Positions 47,064 to 61,530 of a stretch of 64,000 nt of DNA are shown one piece after another (within the stretch, counting starts at the first letter, position 1; every line of letters starts with the position of its first letter). The DNA is from Chlamydoabsidia padenii (Eukaryota > Mucoromycota > Mucoromycetes > Mucorales > Cunninghamellaceae). A model generated the notes under the pieces. That model was given only the letters and a program-made list of their open reading frames with translations, searched no databases and had not been told where the DNA came from. The DNA lies in the NCBI GenBank assembly GCA_025330725.1, contig JAIWND010000004.1, positions 1,116,001 through 1,180,000 on the forward strand. Reading direction: 5' to 3'. Position numbers and translations under genes: made by a program.

Positions 47064-47371
47064 ATCCTTTCTTATTTACTTAATAGCTCCTCCTCCCCCT
47101 CCTCCACATAGACTATAATCATACACACATATATATACTTAGTCCTTAGTTTATCCCCTCCACTTTTACTTTTAATCAATAAACACTACTACTACTTGCT
47201 TGATTTGAATATCCGCCTTGGCATTTTTATCTCACATGAGGGTTTTGTGCCCCTTTATACCTGGATATGCTAATTTTAGATCACACTATTTTTTAAAACC
47301 CACTTTTTTTTTTTAAAAAAAAAAAATCTCTTCCTTCTTCTCTTCCACATTCACTTTTACTTTATATCACC
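47064..47371. promoter_or_regulatory. Spacer between DnaJ and proline-rich membrane protein genes
   Basis: No gene. AATAAA lies at about 47177. A near-copy of the recurrent motif, TGATTTGAATATCCGCC, lies at about 47200. A T10-A12 block (47305-47326) and C/T-rich sequence lead to the ATG. Confidence 0.45.
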
Positions 47372-48223
47372 ATGCAACATACTGATCCTCACCCAGACCC
47401 ATATGCGAATCAATATCCACCTCCACCTCCATTATCAAATTCAGAACATCGAGACAGTACCAGTAGTGCTAATGGCGGCTATACACCTCCACCTTTTATT
47501 CCGGCACCTCAACAAACATATACACCCCCCATGCAAGCCGCTTATCCAACACCTGCTATTCCTTTACAAGAACGACCACATATTACCTCAGTTGGTCATT
47601 ATGATGACCCATCCTTCCAATCAGTACCCATCATTAAAGACCCCAAGCTATATTATGGACAACAGCACGGTGCAGATCCTCATGCAGTGACAATGAACGA
47701 GTACAACCAAACCGAACAACATGAACGACTATACAATGGACAACAACAACAACGACATCAAGATAGCAGCTATTATAATATGAATGACGACGATGACGAC
47801 TATACACCATCCTACAACAACAAGAAAAAGTCTGGACCTATACTAGCACCCGTAGACGAAGCCGAAACGTATCGCCCCAAGGTATATCCACGAGAAGAAC
47901 ATGGACGAGGGTGTTGCTGCTACAATCCGGCCATGACGTGCTGCTCTTGCTTTTGTTTCCTCGTCTCTTTGGCATTCCTGGCGGCTGGGGTGGCTCTGAT
48001 CATTGCCGCCAAGGTGATCGGTGACAAGTGTAATACTCAATGTGGGGAAGCGACTGACAAGGCGGCCTCTTATGGTGTAGATGTTCAACCCTGTGGTGCG
48101 ATCTGTGATAAAGTAGTTCATGATGGTATGTTTTATGGTGGTATTGTGGTGGCTGCTTTGGCTGCTATAGCGGCTATTTGGAAAATATTCATGTGGATGT
48201 GTGCGGCTGGATCAAGAAGATAG
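47372..48223 (+). CDS. Proline-rich protein with Cys-cluster and two membrane helices, unknown function
   Basis: A single exon of 283 residues. The first 175 residues are Pro/Gln/Tyr/Asn-rich and hydrophilic (DPHPDPYANQYPPPPP and repeats of that kind), with a short acidic run DDDDDY. A cysteine cluster GCCCYNPAMTCCSCFCF, a likely S-acylation site, leads into a first helix (FLVSLAFLAAGVALIIAA). A short loop with four Cys follows (CNTQCG and PCGAICD, perhaps two disulfides), then a second helix (FYGGIVVAALAAIAAIWKIF) and a basic end. I do not recognise the family. The layout resembles small fungal plasma-membrane or endosomal proteins with a cytosolic disordered tail. The absence of introns is unusual among its neighbours. 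Confidence 0.8.
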   Translation: MQHTDPHPDPYANQYPPPPPLSNSEHRDSTSSANGGYTPPPFIPAPQQTYTPPMQAAYPTPAIPLQERPHITSVGHYDDPSFQSVPIIKDPKLYYGQQHGADPHAVTMNEYNQTEQHERLYNGQQQQRHQDSSYYNMNDDDDDYTPSYNNKKKSGPILAPVDEAETYRPKVYPREEHGRGCCCYNPAMTCCSCFCFLVSLAFLAAGVALIIAAKVIGDKCNTQCGEATDKAASYGVDVQPCGAICDKVVHDGMFYGGIVVAALAAIAAIWKIFMWMCAAGSRR

Positions 48224-48584
48224 ATAGAAATCCCCTCCCCCCGCCTCCCTCACTTTGTACTTTTAGTCAATATATTCCCTCTAGTTTATCACTCTTCTCT
48301 ATATTTATATATGCTATATCAAAAATAATAAAAATCTTTTAATTTTGTATCTCTTTATATTAGACTATTACTTGATTAATATTGTCGAATGTGGCCTTTA
48401 CCTGTTGTAGAAAAGTCTTGGCCTAAAAACATTACACCAACAATCTGACCCTGTTTTATTTTTGCATCAGCATAATCATTCCTTTTATTGAAACTCATAG
48501 GTAATCAATCAATCAATAATAGGCAGCATTCTTAATCCGAGCTTCATCACGAACATGAATGATCCGAAATTAATTAATGCGATC

Positions 48585-48594
48585 GGGATTTGAA
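48585..48594 (+). promoter_or_regulatory. GGGATTTGAA motif upstream of the Zn2Cys6 gene
   Basis: Exact copy in context GCGATCGGGATTTGAAAATG, 387 bases before the ATG. Confidence 0.4.
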
Positions 48595-48683
48595 AATGCT
48601 TTTTTAAACGGATTTTACATAGCATGAGTGTACCAAGGCGAAGTTAATTGTCATTCTGACCAATCAAATAAGACTTTTGTTCA

Positions 48684-48721
48684 ACCTCTTCCCACCTCTG
48701 CTCGACCTCTGTACAACCTCT
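48684..48721 (+). promoter_or_regulatory. Helically phased ACCTCT array (four copies)
   Basis: ACCTCT occurs at 48684, 48694, 48705 and 48716, spaced 10, 11 and 11 bases, so all copies face the same side of the DNA helix. It lies 260 bases before the Zn2Cys6 start. A multi-site binding array is inferred. Confidence 0.4.
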
Positions 48722-48980
48722 CCCAGCTCAAGACCTAGTCAGACCCGAATCAATGGAATCATTACCTTTATTGAAACAGGGCTCATAAAGTATTATGCGG
48801 GACCTGATATTAGAGTCCGGTGACATCACTTCAGGGTATGCTCTTTTTATTGACCCAATAGTTTGTGGAGCCTCGGTAAGAAAGCGGGGATTGAAAAATT
48901 TGTTTCATTTCAGGTGGTTAAAAGTTCTTTCTCTTTTTCTTTTTTACTCTTCTCCACATTTACTTTTTTTAACCCCACCC

Positions 48981-51658
48981 ATGGACATTGATCACCCTCA
49001 GAAACGTCAACGTGTTTCCAAAGCCTGGTAAGTTTTATCTATTAACAGTTGATATGGAACAATTACTAATACTCTTCAACCTTGTGCTGTCATTTTTAAA
49101 CTTTGGAATAGTGAACAATGTAGGAATAAAAAGGTGAAGTGTGGTGGTCAACTTCCAAGCTGCAGTAACTGTATATCTCAAAAGATGGAATGCACATACA
49201 AAGCTATCACAAGAAAGGTAATGATAAAAACAAAACCAAAAAAAAAGGGAAAACAACGCATGGGTGAATCATTTGTAATCACATCACATACACCATTGAA
49301 AGGAACTGTTTAATTAATCATGTTTTTCTCTTTTCTTTTTCTAATTACTTTAATAGCGCGGACCACCAAAGGGATACATAGAAGCCATAGAAGGACGACT
49401 ACATCGACTGGAAGCATTGATTGGCAGCATTATACAAGAAGACGATCCTCGATTCCAAGCAATCTTGACCGAACTGAAGGCTCCACTACAAACTGCGTCT
49501 GGTGAACTAATTCGACCGCGAAAATCAAGCAATGTTACTTCATCATATGATAACTCAATAGTATCGCCATCAGCAGCCTCGGCTTCCAATATACAACACG
49601 CAGGACTATTACTGGGACTGGAGTCATCATCACAACAACATCAGCAACAGCAACAAGGTGAGCCTCATCAACTGAAAATGGAAGAAGCAGACGAAGATTC
49701 TTATCCGGGCGTATCATCCATAGGCGGCGGCAATGAAGATCAAATAGGGTCCGAATCAAGTGACAATCTTGGCAATCTCTCGGTGGACGAAAGCGGTCAA
49801 CTACGATATTATGGTAAATCATCTGGCTTCTACATGCTACGAAACAGTCAGAATTTCCGCAATGGAGCCTTTCGATTCAACTCTAAAGGATACCGTGGTG
49901 ACTCGGACAGGTCAAACTCATTGGAACAACTCATCATCGATCCTTTTGAACTGCCACCAAGGGATTTATCTGAAAAACTCTTGGATCTCTATTTTACTCA
50001 CTTTTATACACTCTTGCCGATCATACACAAAGACTCATTTTGGGAATCTTATCACAGCACCAACAATCCACCTTCTCGATTGCTCCTGAATGCCATTTAT
50101 GCTGTTGCTTCTCGTATCTGCTCTGATGAACGTGTGCGTACCTCTCCTGACCAACCTACTACTGCAGGTGACGTCTTCTTTGAACGGGCTCGGATTTTAT
50201 TGGACTTTGAATATGACGACTTTAAGGTGTCTACAGTGCAATCTCTACTGCTGATGAGCAGTCATCAAAATGGTGCTTTGAAAAGTATACGTGGATGGAT
50301 CTATAGTGGCATGGTAAAAGGGAAAAAAAAGGAAAAGAAAAAAAAAAAAGGTAAATGGTCATACTAACAGCGCCTTGTTATCTATATTTTTTATTTTTTT
50401 ATAGGCATTCAGAATGAGCCAAAACCTTGGCTTACATTGCAATTGTGACAGTTGGGATCTAACTCATGCGGAAAAAGAAGAACGGAAACGGGTATTTTAC
50501 TGCTGTTTTGTCATTGACCGACTTGCATGTGCTATGCATGGGCGATCTCCAGTGATTGACGAACGTGATTGCGACACTCCTTATCCTCAAGACAACGACA
50601 AGTGTGACGAAGGCAAACGTATCGACAAGATTATGGACAACTTTCATGCATTGATTAAACTCTGTGATCTTCTGGGTGCGGTGCTACGGGATATCTACTC
50701 TGTCAGGGGCCGACAACAACTCAAACGAATGTCATCTCCGGACGCACTGATCGCGAAATTGGACAAGGCGCTAAACAACTGGATGGCAAAACTACCTTTG
50801 GCTGCACGTTATCGACCTCCCAACTCACGCATGGCTGAAGAATCGGTGGCACCGTCCTTGGCACTCTGTCAAATCCATATGCTCTACAATACCACTCTGA
50901 TCCTTCTTCATCGGCCATTTATTCCTGGGCCCACTCAAACCGAAGCACCATCCGTATTCCCTTCTCGCGAAATCTGCACTTATGCCGCCAACAAGATTCT
51001 CGACATTGTGGTTTCTCTGATGAAGGAAGAAAGACTGGCGAATGTGAACAATTACACCTTGTATTTTATGTTTACTGCTGGGATTATTTTTATTGGCGAT
51101 GCTTCGGATACCTCTTCGGAATCGATCGATGCCTTTGATGCTAAAATCAGTATTAACAAGATTATTCATGCCATGGATACAGTGGAAACAACCTGGATCA
51201 CTTCGGCACGACATTCCAATATCCTTGGGGAACTAGCAGGACTGCGGGATATCAATCTGGAAACAGTGAATGACGATTACAAACGACCAAAGCAACACCA
51301 GCAACATGCACCATCTATGGTGATGCCAAACTCTCCTATTCTCAAGGCCAGTCCATTTCCATCCACTCAGCAGCAGCAGCAACAATCACCTCAACAATTC
51401 AAGGCGCAACAATACCGAGTCCCTCAGACATCATATCAGGATAATGGGGGCAGCATGGATGATCGGCTCAGCACCAGCTCACAATCACCATCTACATCTT
51501 CCATCTTATTTGACAAACCGACCATGGAAGCGAATGCTACTTTGGATAATGATCGACCTTTTGATCCTTTAGGCACGGCTTTCTTTGGTGTGCCTTCCTC
51601 TTTTGATGTCAGCGAATGGACTTATTACCTTAACCGAATGAATCAACAGCAAAACTAA
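48981..51658 (+). CDS. Zn2Cys6 transcription factor with Fungal_trans domain
   Basis: Four exons (48981-49027, 49112-49217, 49357-50313, 50405-51658) encode 787 residues. Splicing exon 1 to exon 2 creates the binuclear cluster CEQCRNKKVKC-GGQLPSC-SNCISQKMEC (residues 16-43), with all six cysteines. A short linker (KRGPPKGYIEAIEGRLHRLE) starts a coiled-coil dimerisation element. The central region (about 180-480) has the Fungal_trans signature: LLDLYFTHFYTLLPIIHKDSF, LLNAIYAVASRI, then ERKRVFYCCFVIDRLACAMHGR with DCDTPYP. The C-terminus is Gln-rich. This is a fungus-specific regulator of metabolism; its target pathway is not evident from the neighbours. All intron junctions keep phase. Confidence 0.93.
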
Positions 51659-52162
51659 TCCAAATACCTTTCCCCCCCCCATCTCCACTGTAGGATAGAT
51701 TTGTATTTAATAGTCATTTATAAATACTTGATCAATGAAATAAAATGTGTACTTTATACAGCATCTCCCAATGTCAAAATTCAAAATCCGCCTTCTGTGT
51801 CAATTTATAAAGTCCGCATTGGGCGCTTCTTTTCTCTTCTCTTTGCACCCAACGGAAAAGAAAGATTGTACATTCTTCTTTTTTTTTTTCTTTCTTACTA
51901 CTGTCATACTTAGAACCATCCAACTTTGGACACCATCCATCCCCCTCCTCTCTCTCTCTTATTGATTTATCTTGTTAATATACCTGCTTTAATCAAGTTC
52001 CTAAGTAAGTAATAATGATCTTTTACCTGTCTTGTTATCATTCTTTTACTAACCCACTTTATGCTTATTTGTTTATTCAGTAGACTAGATCTTTATACAT
52101 ACAAAAATACATAGGCTCTCTTCAACTCTTTTACATACACTCGATTAAACACCATCAATACA
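51659..52162. promoter_or_regulatory. Spacer between Zn2Cys6 and Miro genes
   Basis: No gene. A minus-orientation near-copy of the recurrent motif with a CCGCC tail (TTCAAAATCCGCC, about 51780) lies 380 bases before the Miro ATG. A TC run lies near 51950. AATAAA at about 51739 ends the Zn2Cys6 gene. Confidence 0.45.
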
Positions 52163-55160
<2,998 letters not shown>

Positions 55161-55579
55161 CTTACTTTTAGTCCTTAGTCATTAGCTATAGATTTTATAT
55201 GGTTTATGCAGTTGTGTATTTTTATGGTTTGTCTAGTTTACTTTATTTTGTAATAAAACATGTTGCACTATCTTGTCACGCTATTGTGGGTATGTAAATT
55301 GTGGATTAGAACATTAAACAAAGGGTGGTATTGCAAACCTAGTGTTTTGTCCTGATTGAAGAAGGTATTAAACAAAGAGCCGAATTTTGCATAATTGCGG
55401 TCTTTCAAAAACGACCAAGATAAGACTGGTAATAATAACCAACACTTTATTTGATTTGCTACAGATATGTTTTATATATACTGCTTTTATTAAATTCACA
55501 ATAGGTTTAAGTGATGCTATTGCTAAAAAATAATAATAATAAGAGTAGTGGGGCTTGATCAGGTCTTCATCATGCTTGA

Positions 55580-55890
55580 CTAGTTTTGTGTTGTAGTGAT
55601 TGGGAAGAAGTGGATGTCGTCAAGTGCATTCATTACGGGTGGCTTCCTATCTGTATGTTAGACGTGTTGTGATTGATGATGATTGGATGTTTTATTACCA
55701 AGAGCCATTGTGTCAATGAGATATAGTTGAGAGGTTGCCAAGGTCCTTACCAGATCCACGCCATAGAGAAGCACCAACAAGTCCGATCTAATGGGACGGC
55801 CAGAAAAAAAAAATCATTTAGTATATGAGTTACAAGGAAGAAAAGCTTGATAAGTACAACTTACAAAGGCAATCATATCAGTTACAGTTC
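55580..55890 (-). pseudogene. Possible 3' end of a small spliced gene or gene relic
   Basis: Three minus-strand blocks with good splice signals (55890-55865, 55787-55751, 55650-55580) join in one frame to give TVTDMIAFIGLVGASLWRGS, then DRKPPVMNALDDIHFF and a TAG at 55582-55580. The first part could be a membrane helix. No upstream exons could be joined convincingly. A nearby ATG block (56262-56230, MENKAQM with a GTAAGG donor) and the stretch IGFGAGFGYSAMLHM (about 56120-56075) suggest more pieces. I do not recognise a family. Confidence 0.3.
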
Positions 55891-56842
55891 CTGCACGCCA
55901 CCATTAAGAGAGTTTGATACGGTAGAAGTCATTTCGTCGCAAGTTATTCCGTTCCCAATAGTGTCGTTGTTGTTACCATTCCACCCTGTCATAATTGAAT
56001 ATCCTGTAGCCCCCCCCCTAAAAAAGCTGCCTATCCAAGTCCATGTTTTAATATCAAGTAAAGAAGAGGTATTTGTTCATGTGGAGCATCGCAGAATAAC
56101 CAAATCCTGCACCAAAGCCAATCTTGTCACATCCAAGTAAGTGTGTCGGGATTGGTATGGTCGAATGTACCTGTTGATTATAATAACCAAGAAGAATGAG
56201 ATGATAATGATGATGATGATTGCATGTTTCCTTACCATTTGTGCCTTGTTTTCCATCAAGTGGGTTGATTGGTTATGTGTACTATGTGATGCTAAGAAAG
56301 AAACTGAGTGATCTGCCCTGCCCTCCCTTTTTTTTTCGTGTGAATCCAACGTACCGTAACCAAAAGAGTGGCCATGTACAATACATTAGTGGTCATCTAC
56401 CCGTATCGTTTTCCACAGTTGCCGTTACAGATATTCACAAGTGTCAAGAGTGCCAACCGCCCGTCGACAAGATTTATGGTGCCGCTAATACCCGTTCCTG
56501 ATCAGTGTCGTTAGCCAAAAGCAAACTTGTTCACTGGTCCATATTGAAACATTGCTGTAAATGCGAGGTGAAATCAATCGGGTTGCAAGATCTTGTCTTG
56601 ATAGTTTTGCATTCATAACGAGGGTCCTAAAGTTACAACTGTGATTGGTGTTGGTGGAAAGTGCCAAGTTATCAAAGGATACGAGAAGATTAGTACAGAG
56701 TGTAGTTGTTAATGTTGGTGATGCTTACAGATTCCCACCAAAAAAAAAGTCAAGTGTAGCCGCTATTATCCATGTTAATTGTTGTTGCAGCAAAGAAAGA
56801 AGAGGGGAAAAAAAAAGAAAAAATCCATTCTTATTTCCCCCA

Positions 56843-56852
56843 TTCAAATCCC
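56843..56852 (-). promoter_or_regulatory. GGGATTTGAA motif (reverse) in the 55-57 kb spacer
   Basis: TTCAAATCCC in context CCCATTCAAATCCCGC. It is not close to any start codon I annotate, which argues for a role other than a simple promoter element or for an unannotated transcript. Confidence 0.35.
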
Positions 56853-57048
56853 GCTTGTTCAAATAAAGGGTAAACTTCAACTTGCTAGTAGGCACAAAGA
56901 TACTTTCGCGGCAATGAGTCAATTACAAAAAGAAGATGAAGATGAAAGAAGCGCCTAGTTCAAAGTTATGTACTCATTATAATGGGAATTGCTAGGTGCA
57001 AGGGATTTGGTGTTCGGCGTTTGAAATTGAAGTTTCCTTCCGTCTAAG

Positions 57049-57203
57049 GACAGGTAAAAGTCATCGCAAGTCTGGACTAACCGACACAAGGGTCCTGGAG
57101 CTTGGCTTTTGCTATGACTTATGTTAAAAATATGCCATAGTGTTCACATCGCTACTTTAATTATTAGCATCTGTAGACAATTGGAGCGAGTAGAGCCCTT
57201 TCC
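57049..57203 (+). repeat. Tandem repeat, copy 1
   Basis: It begins GACAGGTAAAAGTCATCGCA and ends near GAGCGAGTAGAGCCC. It aligns along its whole length with 57280-57431, with scattered substitutions and small indels. It is followed by GGCGGGGTCTGAAAATG, a degenerate recurrent motif. Confidence 0.75.
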
Positions 57204-57279
57204 AAATCTTAGTAGAGACAGGCGGGGTCTGAAAATGAAGTCAGGTTCCTCTTCGTCCTTTTTTTCTTTTCTTATAAAT

Positions 57280-57431
57280 GACAGATAAAAGTCATCGCAA
57301 GCTTGGACTGAGCGACACAAGGGTCTTGAAGCTTGATCATTGCGGTAAAGTATGTTGGAAATATGTCATAGTATCCACATCGCCACTTTAATCATTAGCA
57401 TCCGTTAACAATTGAGCGAGTAGTGCTTTTC
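57280..57431 (+). repeat. Tandem repeat, copy 2
   Basis: It begins GACAGATAAAAGTCATCGCA and shares CGACACAAGGGTC, AAATATG-CATAGT and CTTTAAT-ATTAGCATC with copy 1. A third, more diverged copy lies at 2353-2440. No open frame is conserved between copies, so it is a non-coding repeat. Confidence 0.75.
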
Positions 57432-57648
57432 CAAAATCCCGTGCGCCTAGTAATTCCCATCATCATATTGTACAGAGACAAGAATCAGCGCCTGCCTCTC
57501 GGTTTGTAGGTATTTTATTTGATGTTTATCTTTAATTGTTATAGATGAAACGATATAGATTATGAAGAATAGATAGAGGATTATTAACATTACGAGGAAG
57601 AAAAGAGAGGGAGAGAAAAAAATCCATCCAAAAAAAGAAAACTGGGGT

Positions 57649-59611
57649 TTAATTTGGTACCTCCTGGTCACCCGATAAATAACTGTCATGGATGCTTGTA
57701 TTAGACAAAGTGTCAGTGTTTGAATCTGAAAAGGAAGATATCATCAAAGGAGGAGAAGAGAGAGTGGGTGAAGGTGGATCAGATGAATCGCGAGTAGAGG
57801 AAGAAGATTTAGCGCTTGCTTGATTCAAGTAGAGAATAGTCGAAGGAGGTCGCGGATTCATGCGTCGAGCGATATCTAATGAAACGGTTGGAATCGTACT
57901 TGAACTAACGACAGGGGCATTGAAATCTCGGGCAATGGTTGCTTTGATCAAAGATTGAATCCATGCCCTCATACTGACATCAGATTCGGCATAAAAGAAA
58001 AAAGTGCGTTCCGATTCATGCTGTGCTTTGAATGAATACTGACCAACACAAATCATTTCATCACAAACCATGCGATATCCACGTAGATTAATAATACCTT
58101 TCATTCGAACATCCTGTCAATAATAATAAAGAGAAAAGTTAGGAGCCTTGGATCATTCATGCAAATAAGAAAAACTTACCTTCGGACTTTTAAAATAGAA
58201 TAGATTGGATCCCTTCAAAACGAACCAGCGCTTATTCCAGGTCTTGTATTTATCACCTTGCTTATATAACCATCCTTCCATATCGGGCGTTACATGATCC
58301 TCTTGACTTTCCACCGACAGCTTACGACGATGGGAAGAGGAAGAAGTATAGTTGGATGGACGAATAGATGAATGAGGTTGTACTGACATGGGTGATTGAG
58401 GAGGAGAAATATAATGATATTGGTACGGTTGATCTGCTATACTGCTTTTCCTCCCAATCGAAGTATAGCTATGTGGTGTGATTTCCTCTAGGGAGCTTCG
58501 ATGTAATGAATATTTCTGTGGTGGGTGACCTTGACCGGTAAGCATCCAATGATAATCCTACAAAAGAAAAAAAAGCGGGGGTTAAAATCAAAGAGCTGAA
58601 TAAAAGGAGGATCCCACTTTTTACCTCTGTGGTGCTAAGACATGATTTCGATGGGTGCAAGTAAAACGGATCTTGTCGAAAGATCTCTTCACGAAGGGCA
58701 AGAATAGCACTATGTATCTTGAATCGTTTTCCAAAAGTACTAATTTCTAATTCTTTCAATGACTGAAGCGATAGTTCCAATAAAATGTCTCCTGTAATCT
58801 CTTGTTCTTTTTTTTTTATATCCATCGGGGTTTACATGTTGCATAATCGGGATTTGAATTGTTTTTAAAAAAGGAGCATGAATGAAAGGAACGAAAACAT
58901 GATATAAATTCTATTGTTAACTTACCAATAAATTGATCGACAACAGTGTCAAACCCTAATTGTTTTAGCCAATCAGCGACTTGCTCGGCCTCCCATTGTT
59001 CTGGAGGAATATGACTAAGTGTGGTGGAAAGCAAAGTGGCACGGACAGCTTTCTGTAGGTTCTTTGATACAAAGGTGATGTTGGGGGATAAGATAGGGGG
59101 ATTAAACATCATTACACTGCTGCTACGACTGCTGATCCGATCACCATTATCATCATCCTCATCGCTATCATCGGTTCTCATCGAGTACAGCGATTGATGC
59201 TGATGATGCTGACGATGCTGACGATGCTGTCGATGAGTATTAGTGGTAGTAATAGTAGTATTTGTATTGGTGGTTGCGACTGATGGGGTTGAAAGTGAAT
59301 GTGAGCTAGTTGAAACATCATCTTCTGTCATTTCATATTCCGCTTCGTCGTGATCAGCTGTATCAGATAAGGGCGGATCCGCCGAGGTATAGTTTACAGG
59401 AAACAACCCTTGCTGACCATCCACATTCCTTCCCTAAACAGAAATCTATATAAGTCAGCAGTAAAATGATTGTATGTGATCTTCTTACCTTCCACCAACC
59501 ATCTTCAAAACCATCATCTCTTTCCAAGACGATCACTGGATCACCAATGCGTAAAGTTATTTCATCTTCATTCTCCGCTTCAAATTGATGGATCACATAA
59601 ACGATATCCAT
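57649..59611 (-). CDS. SH3-SAM-PH polarity scaffold (Boi1/Boi2/Pob1-type)
   Basis: Five exons (59611-59489, 59433-58926, 58791-58625, 58557-58180, 58113-57649) encode 546 residues. Residues 1-60 are an SH3 domain (VIHQFEAENEDEITLRIGD, DGWWKGRN, GLFPVNY). Residues about 180-260 are a SAM domain (WEAEQVADWLKQLGF, GDILLELSLQSLKELEIS, FGKRFKIHSAI). Residues about 360-470 form a PH domain (MEGWLYKQGDKYKTWNKRWF, INLRGYRMV, FYAESDVSMRAWIQSL). A His/Gln/Thr-rich linker and a Ser-rich tail flank them. Boi proteins bind Cdc42-GTP, the formin and exocyst pathways and membrane phospholipids to support polarised secretion. Intron 2 carries one exact copy of the recurrent motif. The ATG starts directly at the SH3 domain. 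Confidence 0.92.
58849..58858 (+). promoter_or_regulatory. GGGATTTGAA motif inside intron 2 of the Boi-like gene
   Basis: Exact copy in context AATCGGGATTTGAATTG, antisense to the host gene. It is the second intronic copy, so the motif is not confined to promoters. Confidence 0.35.
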
Positions 59612-61530
59612 TGATGTAAAAAAAAGTTGAAAAATATAAGAAGGGAAAAAGAGAAAAAAATTAAAACACCAGATCTTTTACTTACTTTTTTGTTTTTATA
59701 CAGACATGCATTGAAACTGTTCATGATGATGAATTTCAAAAAAGGAGAAGGCTAGGAGAACCATGATTTCAAGGAGCTCATCTTTTGTTTTACTTTTTTT
59801 TTTTTTTTTTTTTTTTCCTCGACTTTTTTTCTTCCTCGACCAAAAAAGCAGAATGAGAGTTTCTAATTTGGAAAGAGACACTGACAAGTTCAAAAGGAGG
59901 TATGACTTTTAGTCTAGCATTCGATGAGATGTGTGAGTATGATTTGTTCAAAGGTACAGTAGATTGTTAAAAGGAAGGTGTTTTTTTGTTAGGGCTGATT
60001 ACAATCCCTTACGCCCTTCATATTGACTTGAAAGTAAATAGTCGATCATTACTTTCTATCTGTGAAGGTTGTGCTTCTATTCGTTCCACTCTAATGCATG
60101 TAGGTGTCTCTTTTTGGAAAGAGGTCCCTGAAATTAATTTTAGGCATAGCATGGGGGATTTTCGAACCCCGATCAATGCTTTCCTAGTTGTTTCAAAAGC
60201 GAAAATACTCACTCCATTCTACCCACCTAAAAAATAGGGGAGGGGGTACGAAAAATTTCTCCATACAAATGATTAGTGACAATGATGTTGGGCAATGGGG
60301 ATGAAATAAAAAGAATAGGTAGGTTGATAAAAGGAATCAGATTCAATCTGACCCCTTCTCTTTCTTTCCCCCCTTTTTTAGTACGTCTATGTATTAGAAA
60401 TTCAATTTCATTTGTTGCTTTGATTGTATTTATTGTCTTTTCATTCATCTGGTTCACTTGACAAGGACTTTTCATCCATTGACACAAAGGATACATAGCT
60501 GGGGGGCGGGCACGAGCTTTTCTTCTTTTAAAGATCAAGGAGTTCAAACCCCGCGCTGATCAGAAATAGAAAACTGAGACCATTCTCCTCCGTCATCTAT
60601 GTATTCAAAGCACTCGACCACATGGGATTTAGTATTCCCTAACCCACCCGCTCTTTGCTGGTTTTTCTCTCCTTAAACTCGATCACGCTATGTCATTGTC
60701 ATCTACTTGAGTCGACTTTTTAGTCCCATTCATGCAGGTTGCAAGTCCGACACACCTGAATTTGGTAAAGTAGATTTGAGACCCAGACTTGTTGATCCAC
60801 GGTCTTTTCGTAAAGGAGATCCCCATCGCCATATTGATCGGAACAAGAATGAATGGTGGTGTCATTCAGGAAAAAAAAAAGTAGGTTCTTTCTTCATTGA
60901 TGAACAAGGTGAAAACGAGGTGCGCTGAGTTCGCTTGTCTCTTCTCCTTTATCAGCCCCATCCAATCAGAAAGACAAGTCAAACTTTAAAGATACGCCGA
61001 GAAAAGTTTTCTACGGTTATTGTTCCCAAAAATCGGCGATTGAAAATACTTTTTTGTTTTCATTATAAATGAGTGTTGACCGAATGAAGAGGGAGATCCT
61101 AGAGAAAATCGATTCAAAAAAGAAAGCATATCATTGCATTGCATGATTGCTTGGCTCAAAAGGAACTGATGATGTGGTGCAGTCGATGATTGAAATAAAC
61201 CAAGCACGATGGAGTCATCCATTGACTTGATTGGGCGTCAATTTCTTGTGAGAGCCTGTGACTAGGGCGAGAAGAGGAAAGTGGTTGACCCATTCCAAGT
61301 ATTAAAAAAACAGGATTGGGTGAGTTCTGACCTCTTGACCTCTTCTTCTCTTCTTCTTTGCAAAGCACCTGTGATGATAAATGGATCATAAGTGAATGTG
61401 TAGGGTAAACTGTACAGGGCGGGATTTGAATTTCATTTTTTTTTTTTTTTCCTTCTTAATTCCCTCCGCTTGTTCTCTTTCTTTCCTTTTTTCTTCTCTT
61501 TCTTCTTCATTCTCTTCTTCACGAACGAAC
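59612..61530. other. Spacer between Boi-like and SPX transporter genes
   Basis: No gene could be supported. It holds a T22 tract (59795-59816) in the Boi-like promoter, and from about 59980 to 60950 sequence that is less A/T-homopolymeric with several medium frames on both strands (for example 59986-60237 plus, 60707-60928 plus). These lack splice-linked partners and match no family I know. GTTCAAACCCCGCGC (60540) and the exact motif at 61421 precede the transporter. Confidence 0.45.
61421..61430 (+). promoter_or_regulatory. GGGATTTGAA motif upstream of the SPX transporter
   Basis: Exact copy in context AGGGCGGGATTTGAATTTC, directly followed by a T15 tract and C/T-rich leader, 110 bases before the ATG. 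Confidence 0.45.

Larger units (their letters stand above)
48224..48980. promoter_or_regulatory. Promoter region of the Zn2Cys6 gene
   Basis: No gene. It contains an exact recurrent motif (48585-48594), a near-copy (AAAGCGGGGATTGAAAAATT, 48881-48900), a four-fold ACCTCT array (48684-48721) and a CAATCAATCAAT run near 48503-48515. AATAAT/AATAAA signals near 48330 end the previous gene. Confidence 0.55.
55161..57648. other. Gene-poor spacer with relic coding pieces and tandem repeats
   Basis: After the Miro 3' end (AATAAA near 55252), 2.5 kb holds no complete gene. It has possible minus-strand exons (55580-55890, listed separately), an isolated minus-strand frame at 56485-56667 (WTSEQVCFWL, vaguely SAM-like), a motif copy at 56843-56852, and two tandem copies of a 150-base repeat (57049-57203 and 57280-57431). 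Confidence 0.5.

Noticed and set aside
60150..60175. GGGGATTTTCGAACCCC near-palindrome resembling a T arm
   Set aside because: No cloverleaf fits; left as unexplained spacer sequence.
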